NCBI GenBank assembly: GCA_030699255.1
Contig: JAUYJR010000062.1
Span: 1-15,998 of the forward strand
From: a bacterium
Lineage (GTDB): Bacteria > Patescibacteriota > Minisyncoccia > Minisyncoccales > UBA10102
Reading direction: 5' to 3'
DNA: 15,998 nt
The notes under the pieces are model-generated. The model ran no database searches. It was not told where the DNA came from and worked only from the letters and a program-made list of their open reading frames with translations. Below, piece by piece: positions 7,779 to 15,109 of the stretch (position 1 is its first letter; every line of letters begins with the position of its first letter). The position numbers and the translations under genes are program-made.

Positions 7779-8072
7779 ATGTATTGTATATCTCTACGTG
7801 GCGTAATGCAATAATGTATAGTACATAATACCGCACTTCATACATTTCAACAATGCAAATCATCCCAAACTCTCTCTGTCATCCTCACGAAAACGGGAAT
7901 CCAGTACTGGATGCACCCTGGGCGATTTTTAACGCTCACCACGGAGGGTTCGATAAATCGCCCGCCAGACACAAGTAGTTGTGTCTGGCCCCAGTCAAGC
8001 TAGGAATGACACCCCTTCCTCGTCATTGCGAGGGCGCTAGCCTAAAGCAATATTAACTCCGAGAGTATACCT
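7779..8072. other. Intergenic region between the small membrane protein gene and pilM
   Basis: No open frame with coding character is visible here on either strand. The stretch must contain the promoter for the pilus operon. On the minus strand there is a TTGAAA at 7845-7850 and several TAT-rich hexamers at 7811-7827, but none forms a convincing -35/-10 pair, so I do not call one. Most of the remainder (7877-8033) is a palindromic repeat-like element described separately. Confidence 0.6.
7877..8033. repeat. Nested palindromic dispersed-repeat-like element
   Basis: The outer ends form an imperfect inverted repeat: TGTCATCCT at 7877-7885 and AGGAATGACA at 8002-8011. Inside are the perfect palindrome CCAGTACTGG (7901-7910), a 9-base inverted repeat GGGCGATTT (7920-7928) with AAATCGCCC (7955-7963), and a perfect hairpin with a 10-base stem CCAGACACAA (7965-7974), loop GTAG and arm TTGTGTCTGG (7979-7988). 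A further small hairpin CCTCG-TCATTG-CGAGG lies at 8018-8033. The words GTCATTCC/ATCCAGTACTGGAT and CGTCATTGCGAGG resemble dispersed palindromic repeats known from many bacterial chromosomes. Being repeated elsewhere in this genome is inference, since only one copy is visible. Confidence 0.55.
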
Positions 8073-8276
8073 TTATAAGGAAATACGAATGAGATATCCC
8101 GCAATCATAAGGATGATCCCTATAACTCCCATTGTGTTTTCCCATTTCATGATCTTGAACACGGCAGTATCAATTTTATGTTCCTTGCGCACTCGAGCAT
8201 GAACGGCAAGGGCGGTGTAGGCAATCATAACTTTTCCAATAATGTCCAGCGTAAGGGCAATAAATTCTGTGCTCAT
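8073..8276 (-). CDS. Small two-helix membrane protein of unknown function
   Basis: I do not recognise a named family. Starting from the ATG at 8276 the product has 67 residues: MSTEFIALTLDIIGK and onward forms a hydrophobic helix, a basic middle (HARVRKEHKID) is followed by VFKIMKWEN, and a second hydrophobic helix (MGVIGIILMIAGYLIRISL) ends the protein. A TTG two codons upstream (8282) would add two residues; I prefer the ATG. The pattern of two transmembrane helices joined by a conserved-looking charged loop resembles small hypothetical membrane proteins seen in Patescibacteria. Upstream, TTGTCA (8312-8317) stands 17 bases from TTAATT, a weak promoter candidate. The gene lies between the hydrogenase-like operon and the pilus operon and belongs clearly to neither. 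Confidence 0.6.
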   Translation of the reverse strand: MSTEFIALTLDIIGKVMIAYTALAVHARVRKEHKIDTAVFKIMKWENTMGVIGIILMIAGYLIRISL

Positions 8277-8331
8277 ATGCAATAGCTTAATTAAGAAATA
8301 TCTTTGGTGAATGACAATTCAGATGATTGTA

Positions 8332-8354
8332 CGGTTGAAACCTGATTTCAACCG
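8332..8354. other. Perfect 9-bp hairpin downstream of the hydrogenase-like operon
   Basis: CGGTTGAAA (8332-8340), loop CCTGA, TTTCAACCG (8346-8354) form a perfect stem. It follows the tRNA-like remnant in the direction of transcription of the operon and may slow or end transcription or protect an RNA 3' end. There is no T-tract on either side, so it is not a typical intrinsic terminator. Confidence 0.5.
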
Positions 8355-8368
8355 CTCTCAGCGAAAGT

Positions 8369-8453
8369 TGGCGGAGGAGGGTGAGATTTGAGGGGCATTC
8401 GCACCACAAGTCCTTGCAAACACCTGTTTTCAAGACAGAGTCTCAATCAACTC
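8369..8453 (-). pseudogene. Degenerate tRNA-Ser(TGA)-like remnant
   Basis: On the minus strand the segment reads like a serine tRNA lacking its 5' end. The anticodon arm CTGT-CTTGAAA-ACAG is intact (8424-8438) with anticodon TGA (8430-8432). It is followed by a GCAAGGAC-type long variable region and ends with CTCCTCC, a G discriminator and an encoded CCA (8379-8369). The matching 5' acceptor strand (GGAGGAG) is absent: the sequence before the D-loop-like GAGTTGATTGAGAC is T-rich and runs into the stop of the HyfG-like gene. The T arm is also abnormal. GTGGTGCGAATGCCCC looks like a decayed T arm, and an extra TCAAATCTCACC resembles a second 3' half of a T arm. I read it as a truncated and rearranged tRNA gene, not a functional one. 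Confidence 0.5.
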
Positions 8454-8462
8454 AAAAAGAAA

Positions 8463-10034
8463 CTACAAATCATTTCCGGAGTACGACATATTAAAACTTT
8501 TGTTGATAAGCGGAAAATCCGGCACCACATTATCAAATCCCGCATCTCCAATGACGGGCCAATTAACACAGGAAGGATCACGAGGAACAACTCTACTAAT
8601 ATTTCCGTCTTTGTCCGTTGCTATAAAATACACAATCTCCCCTCGCCATCCTTCGACGATACTTACTGCAAATGAATTCTTTTCAAACGAGATGTCAGAA
8701 ATGGACGCATGAACAGGCCCCTCCGGCAGCCTGCGCAACATATTCTGAATAATCCCAACAGATGCATGAACTTCTTTTACACGGACAAGAAATCGCGCGC
8801 GCACATCGCCATCATGCTCAATCGCAACCTCGCCGATCAGAGCCTCATCGTACACGGCATACGGATAATCAATCCGGGCATCGCTTGATATTCCAACGGC
8901 TTTTCCAACAACCCCCATCACTCCCCGATCTTGAGCAATCTCACAAGAAAGAGTACCAGTTTCTTTGAGACGATTCAGAAGAGTTACACTATTTTCCGCA
9001 ATCTCAATAATCTCGGAGAAATCTTTCGCAATCTTTGCAAGATTACCGGACAACGTATTCTTCTCTCTGTCTCCAATATCTTTTGTTACACCGCCAAGTA
9101 CGTTCACTCCTCGCAAAAACCTACTGCCCGTAAGCCCTTCATGTATACGCATAATCATCTCTCTCAAGCGCGCACCATGACTGCCACCAAAATTAAAACC
9201 AGTGTCAATCATAATCGCTCCAATATCTCCAAAATGATTCGCAAGTCGTTCTAACTCCGCATAAAGAACACGCAGATATAGCGCCCGCTTTGGAACTACA
9301 ATATTCCCCAGCTTCTCCAATGCCTGACAAAAAGCAAGCGAATGACTAAATGAACTATCACCGGAGACTTTTTCCGACAAACGCACCTTTTCAACAAGAG
9401 AAAGGGTTTCAAATAACTTTTCGGTTCCCTTGTGAACAAAGCCAAGTCGGGGTTCCAAAAGTACAATTCGCTCACCGGCAACACTAAATCGAAAATGCCC
9501 CGGCTCAATAATACCTGCATGAATAGGTCCCACGGGAATCTCATAGATTCCATCGCCCTTCACTTCTTCAAATTGATAGGCGCCATGAGCCAATTCCGGC
9601 CTCGCGTTCCATATGAAATCTTTGCGCAATGGGAATACGTCCACTGGCCAGTTTTCATGGAGAATAGTTGGGCGTCCGTCGGGATGATCTGTTGGAGTAA
9701 GACCAAAAAAAGTTCGAATCTTCTTCTCATACTCAAACGCTTCATGGACAACAGAAACGATCGAAGGAAATTCATTTGTGTTTTTTAATACAATAAAAGG
9801 GACGATAAAGACATTCTCTTTGGGAACACCAAGGATATACCAAATTTTAAAACACCCCCGATCTTTTCGCTCATCCGTTGCTGTTATAAGCTTTAATGCC
9901 AGATGACTATGGTTGCGTAAATCACCAACAACAGTAGCAATCTCTGAGGCTGAAACCTCAAAGACAGCGGCATTCCCATGCAACTCCGCTTTTGTGTTCT
10001 TAGGAATATATTGCTGTATCTTTTCGTTCATCAT
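8463..10034 (-). CDS. hyfG: HycE/HyfG-like large subunit (NuoC-NuoD fusion) lacking all Ni-Fe ligands
   Basis: This 523-residue soluble subunit has a NuoC-like domain (about 20-140, ending in TDHPDGRP...NWPVDVFPLRKDF) fused to a NuoD/large-subunit domain. Group 4 hallmarks are strong: IPVGPIHAGIIEPGHFRFSV (166-185), LGFVHKGTEKLFE (197-209) and NVLGGV (311-316). The catalytic cysteines are gone. The first CxxC, normally in an ERVCGICGFSH context, reads EKVSGDSSFSH (Ser224, Ser227). The C-terminal DPCxxC reads NMSYSG (Ser517, Gly520). The codons were checked (TCC, AGT, TCG, GGA). The protein stops three residues after the second motif, so no maturation peptide is present. It therefore cannot bind a NiFe site in the usual way; it belongs with hydrogenase-related (Ehr-like) proteins and also differs from true NuoD. 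It is the last gene of the operon, one base after the HyfF gene. Confidence 0.9.
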   Translation of the reverse strand: MMNEKIQQYIPKNTKAELHGNAAVFEVSASEIATVVGDLRNHSHLALKLITATDERKDRGCFKIWYILGVPKENVFIVPFIVLKNTNEFPSIVSVVHEAFEYEKKIRTFFGLTPTDHPDGRPTILHENWPVDVFPLRKDFIWNARPELAHGAYQFEEVKGDGIYEIPVGPIHAGIIEPGHFRFSVAGERIVLLEPRLGFVHKGTEKLFETLSLVEKVRLSEKVSGDSSFSHSLAFCQALEKLGNIVVPKRALYLRVLYAELERLANHFGDIGAIMIDTGFNFGGSHGARLREMIMRIHEGLTGSRFLRGVNVLGGVTKDIGDREKNTLSGNLAKIAKDFSEIIEIAENSVTLLNRLKETGTLSCEIAQDRGVMGVVGKAVGISSDARIDYPYAVYDEALIGEVAIEHDGDVRARFLVRVKEVHASVGIIQNMLRRLPEGPVHASISDISFEKNSFAVSIVEGWRGEIVYFIATDKDGNISRVVPRDPSCVNWPVIGDAGFDNVVPDFPLINKSFNMSYSGNDL

Positions 10035-10035
10035 A

Positions 10036-11475
10036 TTAGGAATGTGACGCCATTACTATCAAATTATTGAGGAATGGCGGAATGTAAAAACTTAGACACA
10101 GAGCAATGATTATGAGTGCAAGGGGAGGAATCACAAGCCACATATTTTTCTCTCCTATTGCAATTTCATCCGGTTTTTCTCCAAAGATTATTGTAGTGAT
10201 ATGTTTGAAAAATCCAACAAACAACAAAGCCATCAAAAAAATTGCCGCAATTGCCACAATCGGATACGTCTTCATTCCTGCTGACAAAATAAACATCTTT
10301 GTGAGAAATATTCCAAATGGCGGAGTGCCGGTTATGGCAAGAGTAGCGGCAAGAAATATCACACCTGTCACAGGTAACGCACTAATTATTCCTCGTACCG
10401 TGGCAATTTTTGTTGAGCTGTATCGCAAGAACGTGTTTCCGGCTGAAAAGAAAAGGATCGATTTAAAGAGCGAATGATATATCATATGGAGAATCGCCGC
10501 AAAAACGCCCAGCCCGCCAAAGCCAAATCCAATTGTCATAATTCCCATATTCTCAATACTGGAATATGCGAGTAATCGCTTATAGCTCTTTTGAGTAAAG
10601 ATGATCAAGGTGGCAACAAAGAGAGAAAGGAGACCAAAAACAATAAATAATTTTTGCGCAAATTCAGGCCCAACGGATACGTCGGTAATTCCCTTAAATC
10701 GCAGAACCGTCACAAATGCAACGTTCAAAAGCACTCCTGAAAGCAATGCGCTAATAGGCGCAGGCGCTTTGCTGTGCGCATCGGGAAGCCATGTGTGCAT
10801 TGGAGCAAGCCCAACTTTTGTGCCATATCCAATTAATACAAATACAAATGCAATCTTTGCGATCATCGGATCAAGGTGTGTAGCCCCCGAAAGTAAGTTG
10901 TCCCACGTCATAAACCCAACCTCTCCTGTTCCTTGTAGGGAAGTAAAGTATAAAAGCGTTCCAAAGAATCCCAACAGCAGTCCGACGGAGTTTACAATAA
11001 GGTACTTCCAAGCAGCTTCCATAGCCGATGGCTTGTTATAAAAACTAATCAAGAATGCGGTTGAAAGCGTAGTAGCCTCAATGGCAATCCACGTAAAGAT
11101 TGGATTACTTGCCGTTACGGCAAGTAACATTGTTGCGAGAAAAAGATTCAACAAGACAAAAAATTGCTTAACGCGAGTAAATCCTATAATTTCTTTTGCA
11201 GTCTCCTCTCGAAGATACCCCACAGCATATGTAACAGCCGCAAATCCAACAAGACCTATGATGCATACCACAATCGATCCAAGCGCATTCACGGAAAAAA
11301 ACTCATAGGGGGCATACACTCCGAATTTAGAAACTTTCAGTGCAATGAGCACAGATCCGACAAGTGCGATGAATGAAGCAGTGACGGAAACACACTCAAT
11401 AACACCCCTGCTCTTTGCAAGAAGGCAAGTGGTCGCTGCGGCAAGAATAGATAGAAAAATAATAAGAAGCTCCAT
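10036..11475 (-). CDS. hyfF: HyfF-like antiporter subunit (NuoN/NuoM-type, proton-translocating membrane protein)
   Basis: The 479-residue protein is almost wholly hydrophobic, with about 13-14 predicted helices. It carries the antiporter-family core: FTWIAIEATTLSTAFLISFY with Glu133, GYGTKVGLAPMHTWLPDAHS with Lys220, LLAYSSIENMG (301-311), ILHMIYHSLFKSILFF with His330, His334 and Lys338, and Lys393 in a later helix. The PMHTWLPDAHSKAPAPISALLSG segment is diagnostic of the Nuo/Hyf/Mrp family. Residues needed for ion transfer therefore look intact even though the soluble arm of this complex is not. It is paralogous to the HyfB-like protein in the same operon. An AAAGGA sequence 8 bases before the ATG is one of the few good ribosome binding sites in the window. 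It follows the HyfE gene after 4 bases. Confidence 0.93.
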   Translation of the reverse strand: MELLIIFLSILAAATTCLLAKSRGVIECVSVTASFIALVGSVLIALKVSKFGVYAPYEFFSVNALGSIVVCIIGLVGFAAVTYAVGYLREETAKEIIGFTRVKQFFVLLNLFLATMLLAVTASNPIFTWIAIEATTLSTAFLISFYNKPSAMEAAWKYLIVNSVGLLLGFFGTLLYFTSLQGTGEVGFMTWDNLLSGATHLDPMIAKIAFVFVLIGYGTKVGLAPMHTWLPDAHSKAPAPISALLSGVLLNVAFVTVLRFKGITDVSVGPEFAQKLFIVFGLLSLFVATLIIFTQKSYKRLLAYSSIENMGIMTIGFGFGGLGVFAAILHMIYHSLFKSILFFSAGNTFLRYSSTKIATVRGIISALPVTGVIFLAATLAITGTPPFGIFLTKMFILSAGMKTYPIVAIAAIFLMALLFVGFFKHITTIIFGEKPDEIAIGEKNMWLVIPPLALIIIALCLSFYIPPFLNNLIVMASHS

Positions 11476-11479
11476 AGTA

Positions 11480-12127
11480 TTAATCCTTTAGATGTTCCAT
11501 TTCTGTTACGTCAAGAGATCCAAAATGCCTATAAATCATTGATGCAAAAACAGTTGCGATGATAATCCAAATAACAATATCAAACATAATGCCAATTTGT
11601 AGACTCAATGATTGCTCAAGTCCGGCAAAAAAGACAAACGCAACAATACTGTTCTCAAGAGAAAGGACTCCGATAATTTGCGAGATTGCCCCTTTGTGGT
11701 TCACAATCAAAAAGAATGAGATAAGAATTGTAGAAAGAGAAAGAGAAAGAAGCTCCTTATTGGCAGGAATAATAGAAACAAGCGGAGCGAATAAGCTGGA
11801 ATGCGCGACCGCTGTGATGACCGCTATGATAACAAGTGTTATTGGTATGTTGATATAGGTATTCATTAAAAATTTCAATCTGGATTTCTTCATTGCCCGC
11901 GTTATGAGTATGGGCGCCAAGATAACCTTTGTCACCAAAACAAGCAGAGCGACAAAAAGGAGAGGAATGGATCCGGTTTGCACAAAGGAGCCGGCAATCA
12001 AAAGAACAATGACAAACGATTGGACGCTGTAGGCCATTGCCGCTCCAAAAATCTTTTTTCCGATATGGAGAGAAACAGTGGTAATGAAAAATATGGCAAA
12101 GAGAAATTGTGCGGATATCATGATCAT
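11480..12127 (-). CDS. hyfE: HyfE-like membrane subunit (NuoK-related)
   Basis: The 215-residue hydrophobic protein has about six to seven predicted helices. The middle of the protein (roughly 120-190) resembles NuoK/MrpC. Helical segments contain LIVNHKGAISQIIGVLSLENSIVAF, in which the Glu of LSLENS corresponds to the conserved glutamate of NuoK-type subunits, and LEQSLSLQIGIMFDIVIW follows. The N-terminal helices are the extension that distinguishes HyfE from plain NuoK. It sits in the membrane between the HyfC and HyfF homologues and is thought to help form the ion path in this family. The ATG overlaps the stop of the HyfC gene by 4 bases (ATGA), indicating translational coupling. The family call is based on topology, the LSLENS motif and gene order. 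Confidence 0.88.
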   Translation of the reverse strand: MIMISAQFLFAIFFITTVSLHIGKKIFGAAMAYSVQSFVIVLLIAGSFVQTGSIPLLFVALLVLVTKVILAPILITRAMKKSRLKFLMNTYINIPITLVIIAVITAVAHSSLFAPLVSIIPANKELLSLSLSTILISFFLIVNHKGAISQIIGVLSLENSIVAFVFFAGLEQSLSLQIGIMFDIVIWIIIATVFASMIYRHFGSLDVTEMEHLKD

Positions 12128-13056
12128 AGATAATTCAATAGCCCGATTGCTATAATGTTGAAGATGAAAGAGATAAGTAACAGATCTGGCAATCGGAAAA
12201 ATCTGAACTTTGAGATACTCGATTCAAGAACGGCAATAGCGGCATAGAATACAAGTATTTTAAAAATGAATGCAAAGATACCAATAAGCACCACACCCAT
12301 CATACTGCTTTGCGCCAACGCAAAAGGAAAAAACAAATTTGCGCCAAGCGCGGTAAAAATCAAAAGCTTATTTGCCGATGCCCATTCCATAAGGGCAAGT
12401 TTTTTTCCGGAATATTCCAGAATCATTGCCTCATGAATCATGGTCAGCTCCAAGTGCGTGGCAGGGTTGTCAAAGGGAAAACGAGCAGTCTCAGCAAGTA
12501 AAACAATGAAAAATCCCAAGAAGGCAAGTAGGGTCGGTAGAAAAGATTGATCATATAAAGACATGGGAATCGCGGAAATGCCAAACAAATTAGTTGTGCC
12601 TCTTGTTAACGCAAGTGTTAAAAGTGAAAAGATAAAACCTCCCTCTGCAAGGGCAGAAATCGTCATCTCTCGGCTAGAACCAAATCCACCAAACGCACTC
12701 CCCGTATCTATACCGGCAAGAGCCAAAAAGAACGTACCCGTCGCCAACGTATAGATAACCAGTAGCATGTCGCTCGATATAATGCCCTGCCCCAATGAGG
12801 AAAAAAGCGGGATACTTGCCCCCACAACAATCGTAATGCCAAAAACAATATACGGAGCACATCTGAATATCCACGACGCATCGACGCTCACAACCTCGTC
12901 TTTATGCAAAAGCTTCCATATATCCCTATACGGTTGAAAGATGCTTGCTCCTTGGCGATTCTGAAGCTTGGCCTTCATATTCTTTATTAAACCAATGCCA
13001 AGCGGTGATAACGCGGGGATAAGAATAAGTTGAATTGTCCAAATAATGATAGGCAT
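12124..13056 (-). CDS. hyfC: HyfC/HycD-like membrane subunit (NuoH-related)
   Basis: The 310-residue protein has about eight helices and strong HycD/NuoH signatures. RQGASIFQPYRDIWKLLHKD (34-53) is the cytoplasmic loop that contacts the soluble arm. SSREM with Glu130 and EGG with Glu138 are followed by AETARFPFDNPATHLELTMI (188-207) and HEAMILEYSGKKLALMEW. This charged loop and the following HEAM segment form the junction between soluble module and ion channel in complex I and group 4 hydrogenases, and they are fully preserved here. The subunit anchors the soluble pair encoded by the first and last genes of the operon. It begins 3 bases after the HyfB stop and ends with TGA overlapping the HyfE start, which also shows that TGA is a stop codon in this organism. 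Confidence 0.95.
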   Translation of the reverse strand: MPIIIWTIQLILIPALSPLGIGLIKNMKAKLQNRQGASIFQPYRDIWKLLHKDEVVSVDASWIFRCAPYIVFGITIVVGASIPLFSSLGQGIISSDMLLVIYTLATGTFFLALAGIDTGSAFGGFGSSREMTISALAEGGFIFSLLTLALTRGTTNLFGISAIPMSLYDQSFLPTLLAFLGFFIVLLAETARFPFDNPATHLELTMIHEAMILEYSGKKLALMEWASANKLLIFTALGANLFFPFALAQSSMMGVVLIGIFAFIFKILVFYAAIAVLESSISKFRFFRLPDLLLISFIFNIIAIGLLNYL

Positions 13057-13059
13057 AGA

Positions 13060-15108
13060 CTATAGGGCAAACACTAATGCAACTACTAATGCAAAAAAGA
13101 TATATACAATGTAGGTATGGATATTTCCGCTCTGAATATTTTTTACCTTCTCGGAAGAAATTGCAGCAAGTTTCCTCAATGGCCCATAAAGATATAACTG
13201 ATACACGTCCTTTGCGCTCAATGTGACAGTTCTGGATTTTTGCAAGAATCCAGTTTTTTCATCAAAGTATTTTACGTCATGATGGATGCGTGACATCAAT
13301 ACCCCTTTATAAATGGTCATAAGCGAATAGACAAATCCTGTAGCACTAATTTCCATTCGTGGCGTTAAGTCTGTGCCACAATCCCACGTAGCACCAAGAC
13401 GAATTTCCTGATTTCTGTGTATTACATACTTTATCGCAAGCGCTACAGCGATACACGCAACAATAATAAAGGCAAAAAATGTCGGCCCAGAAACACGCAA
13501 GAAGTTTGCTATCGTAGGGCTTTGATTCGGCAACACTGAAACAAAAGATGGAATGGAGTGAAAAATGCTGAGATTGCGCCCTACCTTTTCAATAAAAGAA
13601 ACAACAAATCCCGAGAACAACCCAAATACAAGTAACAGTATTGCCAATGCTCCCATTCCTACGCGCAAAAGAGGTAAAGATTCTTTTGCATGCAAAACTT
13701 CTTGACTTCTTGGACGAGCAAGAAACGTCACTCCAAATGCTTTTACAAAACATGCCAATGCAAGCCCGCCAGTAAAGGCAAGGGCACCAGCTGAGGTTAC
13801 AAATATCCATCGCGCCGAGAAATCGAGTGCCGCTATTCCCTGAAAAAGAGATTGGAACGTCATCCATTCGCTGAAGAATCCATTAAAGGGGGGTAGCGCA
13901 GATATTGCCATTGATCCAACCAGAAAGAAAAACGCTGTCTGGGGCATATATTGAATAAGTCCTCCATACTCTTCCATGTTTCTGGTATGCGTTTCATTGA
14001 TCACAGATCCTGCTCCCAAAAATAGTAACGACTTAAAGATGGAATGGTTGAGCGTATGGAATAGCGAAGCAACAAGGCTAAGGAGCGCAAGCTGAGGCAT
14101 ACCAAAAGAAGAAAAGGTGAGCGCGCTCCCAAGACCAAGTAAGATAATCCCTATATTCTCAATACTAGAATATGCCAACAGTCGCTTAATATCATATTCT
14201 GCAAGTGCATAGAGAACTCCCAAAAGCGCCGACACAGATCCAATAATAAGCAACGTAAGCCCCCACCACGTTGGAATTGGTTGAAGAATATCAAGAAATA
14301 TTCTCATCATCATATAGATTCCAGTTTTGATCATCACGCCAGACATCAACCCTGAAACATGAGAAGGCGCGGCCGGATGAGCGCTTGGAAGCCAGACATG
14401 AAATGGAATAATACCAGCCTTCGTCCCAAAGCCAATGACCGCAAGAACAAAAATGATATTCTTTATGGAAAGAGGAATGAGGGCCACTCCAGACTTTATT
14501 ACCTCAAAATCCAAAGATCCCGTATACGTATAGAACAACAGAAAGGCAAGGATAATGAATACGGTACCGATGTGAGTCATTACAAGATACAAAAATCCAG
14601 CCTTAAGGTTACTCTGTTCTTTACGATCGTAAATTACTAAAAAATATGATGCTACGGACATGACCTCCCAAGCGATCAAAAAGAACAGCCCGTTACTACT
14701 GCTCACAACCAACATCATGCCAAGGATAAACAGATTGTAAAAAAATCCCAATGCGCCAATACTATATTTCTTGTAGTAATGTTTTACATATCCAATTCCA
14801 TAGAAAGAACAGAAAAGAGCAATTAAGGAAATGACAAAAACAAAAAATGCAGACAGCATATCCACATGAAAAGAAAAAGTAAGGAGGGGAAACGTTAGGG
14901 CTCCTAGCGAAAAAGACATGCTATTTCCTACAATCATTGCCGAAGTTGCAAAAATTAATCCCCCCAAAGAACCAGCAATCGCAAAAAGACCACCCCACCA
15001 ATTTGCCAAAGCATCATCTTTTTGCGCAATCAAAGATCCAATCGCTCCAATAGTGAAGAGTAAAAGCGAAACAAAGAAACTCATGGGCGATGCAAATATT
15101 CCAAGCAT
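13060..15108 (-). CDS. hyfB: HyfB-like antiporter subunit (NuoL/ND5-type)
   Basis: The 682-residue protein is a long antiporter-like subunit of group 4 complexes. Core features are FFLIAWEVMSVASYFLVIYD with Glu148, GFGTKAGIIPFHVWLPSAHP with Lys230, APSHVSGLMSGVMIKTGIY with Lys261, LLAYSSIENIGIILLG (310-325), a helix with His351 and NHSIFKSLLF with Lys359, and Lys456. The C-terminal part has WDCGTDLTPRMEISATGF (575-592), then a charged segment and a last membrane helix preceded by NIQSGNIHTYIVYIFF. This matches the HyfB-type C-terminal anchor rather than the long NuoL lateral helix. The predicted role is proton or sodium translocation. The start codon lies one base after the stop of the HyfI-like gene. 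No disabling change is visible. Confidence 0.95.
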   Translation of the reverse strand: MLGIFASPMSFFVSLLLFTIGAIGSLIAQKDDALANWWGGLFAIAGSLGGLIFATSAMIVGNSMSFSLGALTFPLLTFSFHVDMLSAFFVFVISLIALFCSFYGIGYVKHYYKKYSIGALGFFYNLFILGMMLVVSSSNGLFFLIAWEVMSVASYFLVIYDRKEQSNLKAGFLYLVMTHIGTVFIILAFLLFYTYTGSLDFEVIKSGVALIPLSIKNIIFVLAVIGFGTKAGIIPFHVWLPSAHPAAPSHVSGLMSGVMIKTGIYMMMRIFLDILQPIPTWWGLTLLIIGSVSALLGVLYALAEYDIKRLLAYSSIENIGIILLGLGSALTFSSFGMPQLALLSLVASLFHTLNHSIFKSLLFLGAGSVINETHTRNMEEYGGLIQYMPQTAFFFLVGSMAISALPPFNGFFSEWMTFQSLFQGIAALDFSARWIFVTSAGALAFTGGLALACFVKAFGVTFLARPRSQEVLHAKESLPLLRVGMGALAILLLVFGLFSGFVVSFIEKVGRNLSIFHSIPSFVSVLPNQSPTIANFLRVSGPTFFAFIIVACIAVALAIKYVIHRNQEIRLGATWDCGTDLTPRMEISATGFVYSLMTIYKGVLMSRIHHDVKYFDEKTGFLQKSRTVTLSAKDVYQLYLYGPLRKLAAISSEKVKNIQSGNIHTYIVYIFFALVVALVFAL

Positions 15109-15109
15109 A

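Noticed and set aside
8332..8354. Intrinsic terminator for the hydrogenase-like operon
   Set aside because: The stem is perfect but neither side has a T-tract.
8369..8453. Intact tRNA-Ser
   Set aside because: No 5' acceptor strand and no properly paired T arm can be found, and the spacing between T loop and CCA does not fit.
7779..8462. CRISPR array
   Set aside because: The repeats are nested inverted repeats, not regularly spaced direct repeats, and no cas gene is present.
10036..15108. Mrp-type Na+/H+ antiporter
   Set aside because: The operon also encodes NuoH-, NuoB- and NuoC/D-type proteins that Mrp lacks, although a similar activity remains possible.
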